From DASVFB01 sp963766345 (GTDB lineage Bacteria > Actinomycetota > Thermoleophilia > Gaiellales > Gaiellaceae), in the NCBI GenBank assembly GCA_963766345.1, contig CAVXZL010000009.1, positions 171,398-235,397 of the forward strand: a stretch of DNA of 64,000 bases, read 5' to 3'. Below, piece by piece: positions 25,960 through 35,382 of the stretch (its first letter is position 1; each line of letters begins with the position of its first letter). The notes beneath the pieces were generated by a model. The model saw nothing but the letters and a program-made list of their open reading frames with translations, did not search any database and was not told where the DNA came from. A program made the translations under genes and the position numbers.

Positions 25960-26453
25960 TTGAGGGCACTTCTTGCGTCTCTCGGCGCAACGTTTCTGTG
26001 CGCGCTCGCCGTCGGAGTCACTGCGGTCTCGGCCGACGAGCTCACGTGTCAAGGCGAGCCTGCGACGATCGTCGCCACGGGCACGGGGCCGACCTTCGGC
26101 ACCAACGGGCCGGACGTCATCGTCGGGACGACCGGAGCCGACACGATCTACGGCGGCAACGGCAACGACTTCGCCACCGGCATGCTCGGCAACGACACGA
26201 TCACGGGCGGTAACGGGAACGACGAGCTCTTCGGCGGCCCGGGCAACGACAACGTGAGCGGCGAGAACGGCAACGACTTCCTCGCCGGCAACTTCGGCAG
26301 CGACATGCTGAGCGGCGGCACGGCGACGACGTCCTGAACAGCGACATCTTCGACGACGCGCAGAACCCTGCGCTCGATCCGAAGCCGAACTCCGACACCT
26401 GCAGCGGCGGCAACGGGTCGAACATGTTCTTCTTCTGCGAGACGACCTCGTAG
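25960..26453 (+). CDS. Secreted RTX-type calcium-binding repeat protein (frameshifted)
   Basis: After a signal peptide (about 1-25) the protein has about seven glycine/aspartate nonapeptide repeats of the GG-x-G-x-D type ('GNDTITGG', 'GNDELFGG', 'GNDNVSGE', 'GNDFLAGN'), which form calcium-binding beta rolls outside the cell. Near 26318 one A seems to be missing ('GGCACGGCGAC' for 'GGCAACGGCGAC'). The other frame gives 'GDDVLNSDIFDD' and a Cys-containing end, for 164 aa in total. TTG start after a strong AAAGGAGAGG ribosome-binding site. It is small, with no enzyme domain. Confidence 0.7.
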
Positions 26454-26467
26454 GAGAGACGCTTTCC

Positions 26468-26497
26468 GGGACCTGATCCCTACGGGGATCAGGTCCC
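26468..26497. terminator. 13-bp hairpin with UACG tetraloop
   Basis: GGGACCTGATCCC pairs perfectly with GGGATCAGGTCCC around a TACG loop closed by C-G, a very stable UNCG-type tetraloop. It lies between two convergent genes and overlaps the last codons of the minus-strand gene. No U tract follows, so it may act as a bidirectional stabiliser/terminator. Confidence 0.55.
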
Positions 26498-27325
26498 GAA
26501 CGAAACGACCAGGCGCGTGATGCGGCCGCCGGCGACGGTGAGCCGCAGCTCGCCCGCGCGCTTCTCGGGCTCGCGGCGCCACGCGTAGCCGGCGACGATC
26601 GTCTCGCCCTCGTGCCGCGCGTCGAGCACGTCGAGCTCGTCGTCGGGCGGCTGGTCGCGGTATGCCTGCGCGATCGCGCCCTTGCCGTGGAACGGCCCGA
26701 CCGGAGCGCCCTCGAACGCCATCGTCGCGTCGTCGGCGAAGTTCTCCAGCATCGGCCCGAAGTCCCCGGTGCGGACGCCGGCATTGAAGCGCCCGACGTG
26801 ATCCTCGAGGAGGCTCATCGCCTCGAGATCCTCTCGCACGACGCCGTACATGACGCCGTCGACCCACTCGTCGCCGAGCCGGTACGCCTTGCGCTTCACG
26901 CCCTCCTTGATCCAGCCGGCCCGTTCGGCGTGCCGTTGCGCCCGCTCGTTGAAGCCGTAGACGGTCATCTCGAGGCGGTGGTAGCCGAGGTCGAAGATCA
27001 CGTGATGCTGGAAGAGCCGGGCGGCCTCGTCGGCGAGGCGGCGGCCGCGGAAGCTCGGGTGGATCGCGAGGCCGCCGAGGCTCGCGATCCGGCTGCGCAC
27101 ATTGCGCCGGTCAAACGCGAGCGTGCCGGCACGTTCGCCGTCGACCTCGACGACGAAGCGGCCGTGCGCATCCGGATCGTCGTCCTGTAGCGCGATCTGT
27201 TCGGCCAGCGTCTCGCGGTCGAGGCGCTTGCCGGCCGCGAGGAACGGGCGCACGTCGTCGTGCGAGAAGACATCGAGCAGGAAGTCGAGGTCGGCCGGCG
27301 TCGCGCGCCGGAGGGTGACATTCAC
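26489..27325 (-). CDS. GNAT acetyltransferase fused to a SnoaL-like domain
   Basis: Residues 1-165 are a RimJ/RimL-type GNAT domain ('VTLRRATPADLDFLLDVFSHDDV', acetyl-CoA loop 'HPSFRGRRLADEAARLF', 'YGFNERAQRHAERAGWIKEG'). From about residue 170 to the end there is an NTF2/SnoaL-like fold ('EDHVGRFNAGVRTGDFGPMLENFADDATMAFEG', 'GPFHGKGAIAQAYRD'). The acceptor substrate is unknown. The GTG overlaps the EamA stop codon as GTGA, so the two are one operon. Confidence 0.78.
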   Translation of the reverse strand: MNVTLRRATPADLDFLLDVFSHDDVRPFLAAGKRLDRETLAEQIALQDDDPDAHGRFVVEVDGERAGTLAFDRRNVRSRIASLGGLAIHPSFRGRRLADEAARLFQHHVIFDLGYHRLEMTVYGFNERAQRHAERAGWIKEGVKRKAYRLGDEWVDGVMYGVVREDLEAMSLLEDHVGRFNAGVRTGDFGPMLENFADDATMAFEGAPVGPFHGKGAIAQAYRDQPPDDELDVLDARHEGETIVAGYAWRREPEKRAGELRLTVAGGRITRLVVSFGT

Positions 27326-28227
27326 GGTTCCTGAATGGCCGCAGCGCGTCGCGCGAACCGCACCGCTCCCGAGCCGAGCGCAACGCCCGCGAGGATCAGG
27401 GCGAGCCCGCCGAGAGTCGCGGCGCTGATCGTCTCGTCGAGGAGCAGCGCGCCGTAGACAAGCGCGATCGGCGGCATCAGGTACGTCACGAGGCTCGTCC
27501 GCGCCGCGCCGTCCGAGCGGAGCAGCCGGTAGAGGATCAGCTGCGCGAGCGCCGTGCCGAACAGCGTGAGCGCCGCGAGCGACGCGACCGATTTCCAGTG
27601 CGGCGCGTGCTCGGGCGCGAAGATCACAGCGAGCGGCAGCAGCGCGAGCGCACCGCCGGTCATCGACGCGGTCGCGAGGGCGGGTCCCGTCGCCGTCGTG
27701 AGCCGCTTTTGCGCATAGAGCCCGGAGAACGCGTACGACACCGAGGCGAGCACCACGGCCAGCGTCCCGAGCACGAACATCGTCGTGACCGTCGGCTGGG
27801 CGCCGCTGAGGACGCCGACACCGACGAGGCCGAGCACGAAGCCCACGAGGCGGACGCCCGTCGTCCGCTCGCTCGGCAGCATCAGCGGCGCGAGCATGAC
27901 GTTGAAGATCGGCACCGTCGAGTTCGCGATCGCCGCGACGCCCGAGTCGATGTACTTCTCGCCCCAGGCGATGAGCGTGAAGGGGATCGCGCCGTTGACG
28001 ACGCCGATCGCGAGGCCGTGCCAGCCCGCAGCGCGAACGTCGGCGAGCGCGTCGCGCCAGCCCTTGCTCGCGACGAGGAAGCCGCCGAGCAGCAGGGCGG
28101 CGAGCGCGAGCCTTATCTCCATCATCGCCGGCGGCGAGAAGTCCCGGACCGCGACCTTGATGAAGAGGTACGACGCGCCCCAGACCGCCGCGAGCAGACT
28201 GATCAGGAACCAGTACGAACGGGTCAC
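27322..28227 (-). CDS. EamA/DMT-family transporter
   Basis: The 301-aa inner membrane protein has ten hydrophobic helices in two EamA repeats, starting 'SYWFLISLLAAVWGASYLFIKVAV' and with 'LIAWGEKYIDSGVAAIANSTVPIFNVMLAPLML' typical of drug/metabolite exporters. Substrate unknown; the coupling to an acetyltransferase hints at export of an amine or amino acid. The GTG lies 6 nt after TAGCCT, with no ribosome-binding site. Confidence 0.88.
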   Translation of the reverse strand: MTRSYWFLISLLAAVWGASYLFIKVAVRDFSPPAMMEIRLALAALLLGGFLVASKGWRDALADVRAAGWHGLAIGVVNGAIPFTLIAWGEKYIDSGVAAIANSTVPIFNVMLAPLMLPSERTTGVRLVGFVLGLVGVGVLSGAQPTVTTMFVLGTLAVVLASVSYAFSGLYAQKRLTTATGPALATASMTGGALALLPLAVIFAPEHAPHWKSVASLAALTLFGTALAQLILYRLLRSDGAARTSLVTYLMPPIALVYGALLLDETISAATLGGLALILAGVALGSGAVRFARRAAAIQEP

Positions 28228-28233
28228 TTGGCC

Positions 28234-28239
28234 AGGCTA
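28234..28239 (-). promoter_or_regulatory. -10 hexamer TAGCCT for EamA gene
   Basis: On the minus strand, 6 nt before the GTG at 28227. The opposite strand reads TATAAG at 28237-28242, a possible -10 for the structured element that follows. Confidence 0.45.
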
Positions 28240-28242
28240 TAA

Positions 28243-28394
28243 GCCTCCGGCGTCCTGACGGTCGCTGGCGGCGCGGGGCCGGAGGGAACAGTGTGGGTAA
28301 CACGGGCCCGTAGAGCACCGTGCCGCCAGCGGCCGAGCGCGCGCGGAGCCGGGCTCCGCCCGGCAGGAGCGCGCGCGGTCAGGACGTCGGAGGC
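28243..28394. ncRNA. Unidentified structured intergenic element (possible small RNA)
   Basis: The 152-bp stretch folds as a three-way structure. Outer helix 28243-28259 pairs with 28378-28394 (17 bp, one G-U). Inner helix 28260-28272 pairs with 28322-28334 (13 bp, one G-U), enclosing a 49-nt loop with a GTGT/ACAC hairpin. A GC-rich hairpin lies at 28335-28377. It sits between the EamA and purL -10 elements, outside both predicted transcripts, so it would need its own promoter (TATAAG at 28237 on +). I cannot match it to a known RNA family with confidence. Confidence 0.4.
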
Positions 28395-28400
28395 CGTCGA

Positions 28401-28406
28401 TACACT
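28401..28406 (+). promoter_or_regulatory. -10 hexamer TACACT for purL
   Basis: It lies 6 nt before a CTG at 28413 that is in frame with PurL, the same spacing as at purD, purB and cbs. Confidence 0.5.
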
Positions 28407-28412
28407 CGCCGT

Positions 28413-30321
<1,909 letters not shown>

Positions 30322-30323
30322 CC

Positions 30324-31700
30324 ATGTGCGGCGTGTTCGGCATCCGCTCGCCGCAGCGCGACGTCGCGCGGGTCGCGTACTTCGGCCTCTTTGCGCTGCA
30401 GCACCGCGGGCAGGAGTCCGCGGGGATCGCGGTCTCGGATGCGGGCCGGCTCACGGTGCTGCGCGACATGGGCCTCGTGTCGCGTGTGTTCGACGAGCAG
30501 AACCTCAGCGGCCTCCAGGGCGAAGCGGCCATCGGTCACACGCGCTACTCGACGACGGGCTCGGCGCAGTGGGCGAACGCGCAGCCGCTGCTGCACCACG
30601 GCCGCGCGCGGACGATCGCCCTCGGCCACAACGGGAACCTCACGAACGCGCCGGCGCTCCGTGAGCAGCTCGCAGACGACGGCGTGACGCTCTCCTCCAC
30701 GTCCGACAGCGAGCTGATCGCGGCGCTCGTCGCCAGGGCTTCGGGTCGCATCGAGGACGCCGTCGCCGGCGCGATGGCGCGACTCGAGGGCGCGTACTCG
30801 GTCGCCGCGCTCTCCGAGGGCGCGCTCCTGGCGTTCCGCGACCCGCACGGCTTCCGGCCGCTCGTGCTCGGACGCCTGGACGGCGAGTGGGTCGTCGCCT
30901 CGGAGACGTGCGCGCTCGACCTGGTCGGTGCGGTCTTCGAGCGCGAGGTCGCGCCGGGCGAGCTCGTCGTCGTCGACGCGGACGGGCTCCGCTCGGTACA
31001 GGCCGTCGAGCCGGCCGAGCACGGCGCGCTCTGCATCTTCGAGTTCTTCTACCTCGCGCGCCCGGACACGCGGCTCGAGGGAATCGAAGTGCACGCGGCG
31101 CGTGTGCGGATGGGCGAGCGGCTCGCGGCCGAGGCGCCGGCGGACGCCGACCTCGTGCTGCCGATCCCGGAGTCGGGCACGCCGGCCGCAGTCGGGTTCT
31201 CGCGCGCGAGCGGCATCCCCTTCAGCGAGGGGCTGATCAAGAACCGCTACGTCGCGCGGACGTTCATCCAGCCCGACCAGGAGATGAGGCGGCAGGGCGC
31301 ACGGCTCAAGTACCACCCCGTGGCCGAGGTCGCCGGGAAGCGTGTCGTCGCGGTCGACGACTCGATCGTGCGCGGGAACACGACCCGGCAGATCGTCCGG
31401 ATGCTCTTCGACTCGGGCGCGGCCGAAGTGCACGTGCGCGTGTCCGCACCGCCCGTGATCGGCCCTTGCTTCTACGGCATCGACCTCGCCGACCCCGAGG
31501 AGATGATCGCGTCGACGAAGACCGTCGACGAGATCCGCGAGTACATCGGCGCGACGTCGCTCGCCTACCTCTCGCTGGAAGCGTTGACGGAGTCCACGCA
31601 GCGACCGGCGTCGCAACTCTGCCGCGCGTGCCTGACGGGCGACTATCCGACAGAGGTCCCGGCAGGCGCGGCGAAGTTGAAGTTCGAACCCGTCGCCTAG
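30324..31700 (+). CDS. purF: Amidophosphoribosyltransferase
   Basis: Committed step of purine synthesis: PRPP plus glutamine to phosphoribosylamine. The 458-aa product starts 'MCGVFGI', so the nucleophile Cys follows the removed Met with no propeptide. It has 'LQHRGQESAGI', 'GHTRYSTTG', 'ALGHNGNLTN', and the PRPP-binding 'VVAVDDSIVRGNT' loop. Cys residues near the C terminus ('SQLCRACLTG') and 'CIFEFFYLARPDT' fit the Fe-S cluster type. It follows purL by 2 nt. Confidence 0.96.
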   Translation: MCGVFGIRSPQRDVARVAYFGLFALQHRGQESAGIAVSDAGRLTVLRDMGLVSRVFDEQNLSGLQGEAAIGHTRYSTTGSAQWANAQPLLHHGRARTIALGHNGNLTNAPALREQLADDGVTLSSTSDSELIAALVARASGRIEDAVAGAMARLEGAYSVAALSEGALLAFRDPHGFRPLVLGRLDGEWVVASETCALDLVGAVFEREVAPGELVVVDADGLRSVQAVEPAEHGALCIFEFFYLARPDTRLEGIEVHAARVRMGERLAAEAPADADLVLPIPESGTPAAVGFSRASGIPFSEGLIKNRYVARTFIQPDQEMRRQGARLKYHPVAEVAGKRVVAVDDSIVRGNTTRQIVRMLFDSGAAEVHVRVSAPPVIGPCFYGIDLADPEEMIASTKTVDEIREYIGATSLAYLSLEALTESTQRPASQLCRACLTGDYPTEVPAGAAKLKFEPVA

Positions 31701-31745
31701 CTCGCTCCGCTCGCTTCGCTCGAAATGCTGCGCGGCGGACGAGTC

Positions 31746-31764
31746 GGCGCGGCGAAGCCGCGCC
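31746..31764 (+). terminator. GGCGCGGC-GAA-GCCGCGCC hairpin after purF
   Basis: An 8-bp perfect GC stem with a GAA loop followed by TATTTC, 45 bp after the purF stop codon. It probably ends the purL-purF transcript and may also serve the convergent minus-strand unit. Confidence 0.5.
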
Positions 31765-31780
31765 TATTTCGGTAGCGGAC

Positions 31781-32020
31781 TTACTGTTCGAGAACACGCG
31801 AGGCCTTCGCGAGACCGCGCGAGACGATGTACGCGACCGTCGTCCAGCGGAAGAACTCGAGCCAGCTCGGAGAGCCGAGGCTGTCGGAGATCCAGCAGAC
31901 GAGCATCGCGATGAAGAGCGCCAGGATGTAGATGAGGAGCTCCGCGTTGCCCGGAATCGGCAACCGGGCGACGTCGGTCGGCAGATTCGTCGTCCTGCGA
32001 GGTGTGTCGGGCGTGTCCAT
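31781..32020 (-). CDS. Small membrane protein (79 aa)
   Basis: It has a polar N terminus, a strong transmembrane helix (about 28-46, 'LLIYILALFIAMLVCWI') and a second amphipathic to hydrophobic segment near 55-68. No family recognised. The ATG has an ideal AAAGGAG ribosome-binding site located in the 10-bp gap after the VOC gene. It is the last gene of the ctaG-VOC unit, so a role beside the CtaG-like protein is possible. Confidence 0.7.
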   Translation of the reverse strand: MDTPDTPRRTTNLPTDVARLPIPGNAELLIYILALFIAMLVCWISDSLGSPSWLEFFRWTTVAYIVSRGLAKASRVLEQ

Positions 32021-32030
32021 GGTGCTCCTT

Positions 32031-32450
32031 TCAGGCTGCGTGGCGGGGAACATGGACGATCTCGAGCTTGAGGCCGTCCGGGTCGTAGAAGAACACCGCG
32101 TAATACCCCAGCGAGTAGACGTATTCCTGCGGGCCGCTCTCGAGCTCGGCGCCGTTCTCGCGGAGCCACTCCGCGCGCTCGTCCACCGCGGCGCGCGAGG
32201 CCGCCTCGACGGCGAGGTGATGCAGACCGACGGCGTAGCGGTCGTACGGCGCACCGCTCGGCGACTGCGACTCGCGCAGGCCGATCGACGCGGCCGGGCC
32301 CCAGAGGTAGTAGATCGTCTCGCCGCGCTCGCCCTCGACCTCGCTGATCCCGTGATACCCGAGCGGCGCGAGCAGGTCGCGGTAGAACGGCAGGCTGCGC
32401 TCGATCGACGAGACGACGAGGTCGACGTGATGAACGCCGGTTGACGGCAC
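32031..32450 (-). CDS. VOC-family (glyoxalase/dioxygenase fold) protein
   Basis: The 139-aa protein has paired beta-alpha-beta-beta-beta units: 'GVHHVDLVVSSIERSLPFYRDLL', 'GLHHLAVEAASRAAVDE', 'FFYDPDGLKLEIVHV'. Metal-ligand positions His (near residue 8), His (near 79) and Glu (near 132) are present. Substrate unknown. GTG start 13 bp after the CtaG-like stop codon; probably co-transcribed. Confidence 0.82.
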   Translation of the reverse strand: MPSTGVHHVDLVVSSIERSLPFYRDLLAPLGYHGISEVEGERGETIYYLWGPAASIGLRESQSPSGAPYDRYAVGLHHLAVEAASRAAVDERAEWLRENGAELESGPQEYVYSLGYYAVFFYDPDGLKLEIVHVPRHAA

Positions 32451-32463
32451 CGGCGGACTGCCT

Positions 32464-33300
32464 TCAATGCGCCTGTTCCAACTCCTGCGCGCGGCCGTAG
32501 CGCACCGCCCGGCGAACGGCCCGCGGATCGAGGCCGCGCTCGAGCAGGCGCTGGCGCTGCTCGCCCTCCGCGGCGAGCCGCAGGAACAGCCACGCGAGCG
32601 CGATGATCGTGACGAGCGAGCCCTCGACCATCATCACGCTGCCCGCGAGCCGCTGGTCGTCGAGCGCGGACATCCCGAACGGCCTCACCGTGTTCTCGTA
32701 GAACGAGTAGAAGACGGAGTTCGGCCAGATGAAGATGTTCCCGAGCACCGTCGAGGTGACGCGGACGACGGCGACGTAGCCGAGCTTCGCGCCCGTGCCG
32801 AACCACTCCGGCATCGGCAGCGTCTCGAGCACCGGAGTCCACATCAGGATCCCGCCGCTGAAGAAGCAGATGTGCTCGAGCGCGTGCACGGCGTCGTGGC
32901 GGAGCGCCGCCTCGTAGAGGAACGGCAAGTGCCACACGTAGAGATTCAGCGCCCAGAGGCCGAGCGCGGCGAACGGATGGAAGATGCGCCGCAGCGGGTG
33001 GACGAAGCGCAGCAGCGGACGCAGAATCGGCCCGGTCAGCCCGCCGAGGATCGCGAGCGGCGCGAGGTCGCCCAGCAGGATGTGCTGCGTCATGTGGAAG
33101 CCGAAGGAGCTCTCGACGTAGTAGTCGATCGGCGACACGAGGGCGACGAGCAGCAGCACGATCCCGAGCGCGAAGAGGCACAGCCGCCAGCCGGGAGGCG
33201 CCGTGCCGCGCCGCCGCAGCGTCTGCACGCGCCGCGCGTAGAGCGCCGCGAGCAACAGCACGGGCACGACCTGAAGCGGCTCGAGCGTCCAGTGCGTCAC
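32464..33300 (-). CDS. CtaG-like cytochrome c oxidase assembly protein (caa3 type)
   Basis: The 278-aa polytopic protein has about seven transmembrane helices and the CtaG_caa3 pattern: 'FGFHMTQHILLGDLAPLAILGG', 'LYVWHLPFLYEAALRHDAVHALEHICFFSGGILMW' with its conserved histidines, and a C-terminal cytoplasmic basic helix. Members help mature caa3-type cytochrome oxidase, probably in copper delivery. No oxidase genes are in the window. GTG 33300 is chosen because it lies 7 nt after TAGACT; the in-frame ATG further upstream lies in the promoter. Confidence 0.82.
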   Translation of the reverse strand: MTHWTLEPLQVVPVLLLAALYARRVQTLRRRGTAPPGWRLCLFALGIVLLLVALVSPIDYYVESSFGFHMTQHILLGDLAPLAILGGLTGPILRPLLRFVHPLRRIFHPFAALGLWALNLYVWHLPFLYEAALRHDAVHALEHICFFSGGILMWTPVLETLPMPEWFGTGAKLGYVAVVRVTSTVLGNIFIWPNSVFYSFYENTVRPFGMSALDDQRLAGSVMMVEGSLVTIIALAWLFLRLAAEGEQRQRLLERGLDPRAVRRAVRYGRAQELEQAH

Positions 33301-33307
33301 GCGTCCG

Positions 33308-33313
33308 AGTCTA
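33308..33313 (-). promoter_or_regulatory. -10 hexamer TAGACT for CtaG-like gene
   Basis: On the minus strand, 7 nt before the GTG at 33300. Confidence 0.5.
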
Positions 33314-33330
33314 GTGTCGGCCTCCCGCAA

Positions 33331-33336
33331 TAGAAT
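33331..33336 (+). promoter_or_regulatory. -10 hexamer TAGAAT for VOC-purM-purN-purH unit
   Basis: It lies 11 nt before the GTG at 33348, so the leader would be only a few bases. It is divergent from the CtaG-like promoter 18 bp away. Confidence 0.45.
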
Positions 33337-33347
33337 CGGCGCGCCAG

Positions 33348-33959
33348 GTGAGGGTGTTCCATTACCACCTCGTGACGAGTCGCGTTCGCGAGGTCGAAGC
33401 GCGCTACCTCGCGAAGCTCGGCTTCGAGCTCGTGGCTCGCTACGGCCGCGTCGGCGAGGAGCACACGAGCTACGAGCCCGGGGTCTCCTGGGACGAGCTC
33501 GACCGGCTCGGCTTCAAGCTCCGGCTTGCCGAGCTCGAGCGCGGCGCGGTCAACGTCGTCGTGCAGCCCGGGCAGTGGGACCTGCCGCGCGTCGACCACA
33601 TCGGCATCGCGCTCGAGGAGGACGACTTCGCCGCGACGCTCGCCCGTGCCGACCAGCTGAAGCTGCGCGTACAGGAGCACGGCGGCCGGCGCACCTTCGT
33701 CACGACGGGAGCCGGCTATCGCGTCGAGCTCCACCCGCCGCGCGACTGGCTCGAGGAGCTGCTCTCGGAGGCCGACGTTCTCTCGATCGGGGAGCTGCAG
33801 ATGAAGGCCGACGATCCCTTCCGCAAGACCGAGGCGCTCGCCGACCTGCTCGACCTGCCGCACCGCGGCTCGACGCTCGAGGTCGGCGAGACGGTCGTGC
33901 GCTTCGTGGACGGCGGGCCCGTCGGCCGTCCCGAGCTGCACGCGGAGCTTTTCGTTTGA
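33348..33959 (+). CDS. VOC-fold protein leading the purM operon
   Basis: The 203-aa protein reads like a two-half VOC protein ('RVFHYHLVTSRVREVEARYLAKLGFELVARYG', 'RVDHIGIALEEDDFAATLARADQLKL', 'GAGYRVELHPPRDWLEELL') with an extra C-terminal 45 residues ('FRKTEALADLLDLPHRGSTLEVGETVVRFV'). Function unknown. Its stop codon overlaps the purM TTG (TTGA), so it is the first gene of the purM-N-H operon, which is an unusual partner for purine genes. Confidence 0.75.
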   Translation: MRVFHYHLVTSRVREVEARYLAKLGFELVARYGRVGEEHTSYEPGVSWDELDRLGFKLRLAELERGAVNVVVQPGQWDLPRVDHIGIALEEDDFAATLARADQLKLRVQEHGGRRTFVTTGAGYRVELHPPRDWLEELLSEADVLSIGELQMKADDPFRKTEALADLLDLPHRGSTLEVGETVVRFVDGGPVGRPELHAELFV

Positions 33960-34849
33960 GCACCTACGAGGCAGCCGGCGTGTCGCTCGCCACGGCAGAC
34001 GCGCTCGTCGGCCGCCTGCGCGCGGCAGTCGAGTCGACGGGCGCGAGCGGATTCGGCGCGTTCGCCGGCATTCATCCTCTCGACGACCGTCGGCTCCTCG
34101 CGGCGTCGACCGATTCGGTCGGGACGAAGCTGATCCTCGCGCGCGAGCGCGGCGCCCTCCGCAAGTGCGGCGCCGACCTCGCGGCGCACTGCATCAACGA
34201 CGTGCTCACGTGCGGCGCCGAGCCGCTCATGCTCCTCGACTACGTCGCCGCGAACCGGATCGACCTCGAGCAGGTCGCGGAGCTCGTCGAAGGCGCGGCC
34301 GAGGTCTGCCGCGCGGCCGGCTGCGCGCTCGTCGGCGGCGAGACGGCCGAGTTGCCGGGCGTCTACCGCGAGGACGAGCTCGACTTCGCCGGCACGTGCG
34401 TCGGCGTCGTCGATCGCGACGCTCTGCTGGACGGCTCGAAGGTCGAGGCGGGCGACGTCATCGTCGGCCTGCCGTCCGCCGGAGTGCACGCGAACGGCTT
34501 CACGCTCGTCCGGCGAATCCTCGAGGAGGACGACTACGACGGCGACGACCTGCTCGCGCCGACGCGGCTCTACCTCGACGACGTGCGGCGCCTGCGCCCG
34601 CGCGCGCACGCGTTCGCGCACGTGACCGGCGGCGGCATCGCGGGCAACGTCGCCCGGGTCGTACCCGACGGGCTGCGCGCCGAGATCGACTGGGAGGCCT
34701 GGGAGCGGCCGTCCGTGTTCCGGTGGCTCGCGCGCCACGTCGACGAGGACGAGTTGCGCCGCGTCTTCAACCTCGGCATCGGCTACTGCGCGATCGTCGC
34801 GGAGCCCGCCGACGGCGAGCTCGTCATCGGCAGGATCGAAAGCACGTGA
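33956..34849 (+). CDS. purM: AIR synthetase (FGAM cyclo-ligase)
   Basis: It closes the imidazole ring (step 5). The 297-aa product begins 'STYEAAGVSLATADALVGRL' and has 'STDSVGTKLILARE', 'HCINDVLTCGAEPLMLLDYVA', 'GGETAELPGVY', 'DVIVGLPSAGVHANGFTLVRRI' and 'HVTGGGIAGNVARVVPDGLRAEID'. It is about 45 aa shorter than typical PurM (340-350), with shorter loops and C terminus, but no motif is missing. TTG start overlapping the VOC stop codon; purN follows by GTGA overlap. Confidence 0.95.
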   Translation: MSTYEAAGVSLATADALVGRLRAAVESTGASGFGAFAGIHPLDDRRLLAASTDSVGTKLILARERGALRKCGADLAAHCINDVLTCGAEPLMLLDYVAANRIDLEQVAELVEGAAEVCRAAGCALVGGETAELPGVYREDELDFAGTCVGVVDRDALLDGSKVEAGDVIVGLPSAGVHANGFTLVRRILEEDDYDGDDLLAPTRLYLDDVRRLRPRAHAFAHVTGGGIAGNVARVVPDGLRAEIDWEAWERPSVFRWLARHVDEDELRRVFNLGIGYCAIVAEPADGELVIGRIEST

Positions 34850-35382
34850 TCGGCGTCCTCGTCTCGGGCGAAGGGACGAACCTGCAGGCGCTGATCGACG
34901 CAGGACTGCCGATCGTCGCAGTCGCGTCGAACCGCCGAGACGCCCGTGCACTCGACCGCGCGCGTACGGCCGGCATCCCGACGGCGACGTTCTCGCTCGA
35001 CTGCCACGTGACCCGCGAGGAGCGCGACCTCGTCATGGCGACGTGGCTCGAGGAGCACGAGGTCGAGCTCGTCGTCCTCGCCGGGTACATGCACCTGCTG
35101 TCGGCGCCGTTCCTCGATCGCTTCCCCCGGATCGTGAACGTGCATCCGTCGCTGTTGCCAGATTTTCCGGGGGCGCATGCGATAGACGATGCACTCGCTG
35201 CCGGCGTCGAAGAGACCGGCGTTACCGTCCACTTCGTGGACGAAGGCATCGACAGCGGCCACGTCATCCGTCAACAAATCGTCGCGGTCGAGCCGCGCGC
35301 GAACCTCGTCGAGCGGATTCACGAGGTCGAGCACCGGCTTCTGCCGACCGTCGTCCGGGAGCTGATCGCATGCGAGCGCTGA
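34846..35382 (+). CDS. purN: Phosphoribosylglycinamide formyltransferase
   Basis: It transfers a formyl group from 10-formyl-THF to GAR (step 3). The 178-aa product has 'IGVLVSGEGTNLQALIDAG', 'ASNRRDARALDRARTAGIP', 'VVLAGYMHLLSAPFL', 'RIVNVHPSLLPDFPGAHAIDDAL' with the catalytic Asn-His, and 'GVTVHFVDEGIDSGHVIRQQ' with the catalytic Asp. GTG start in a GTGA overlap with purM. purH starts inside its last 13 bp. Confidence 0.95.
   Translation: MIGVLVSGEGTNLQALIDAGLPIVAVASNRRDARALDRARTAGIPTATFSLDCHVTREERDLVMATWLEEHEVELVVLAGYMHLLSAPFLDRFPRIVNVHPSLLPDFPGAHAIDDALAAGVEETGVTVHFVDEGIDSGHVIRQQIVAVEPRANLVERIHEVEHRLLPTVVRELIACER

Noticed and set aside
28243..28394. Cobalamin riboswitch
   Set aside because: GGGAAC and TCAGGA-like pieces are present, but the CAGGA box is sequestered in a perfect helix, the L5 consensus is absent, and the element lies upstream of the predicted purL transcription start.
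28243..28394. RNase P RNA, SRP RNA, 6S RNA or ZTP riboswitch
   Set aside because: None of the conserved core strings (GAGGAAAGTCC, GGAAGGAAGCAGC, the 6S central bubble or the ZTP motif) can be seen, and the size or topology differs.
28320..28412. GTG at 28320 as purL start
   Set aside because: It would add a 31-residue Arg/Ala-rich extension that runs through the structured element and the -10 hexamer, unlike any PurL N terminus.
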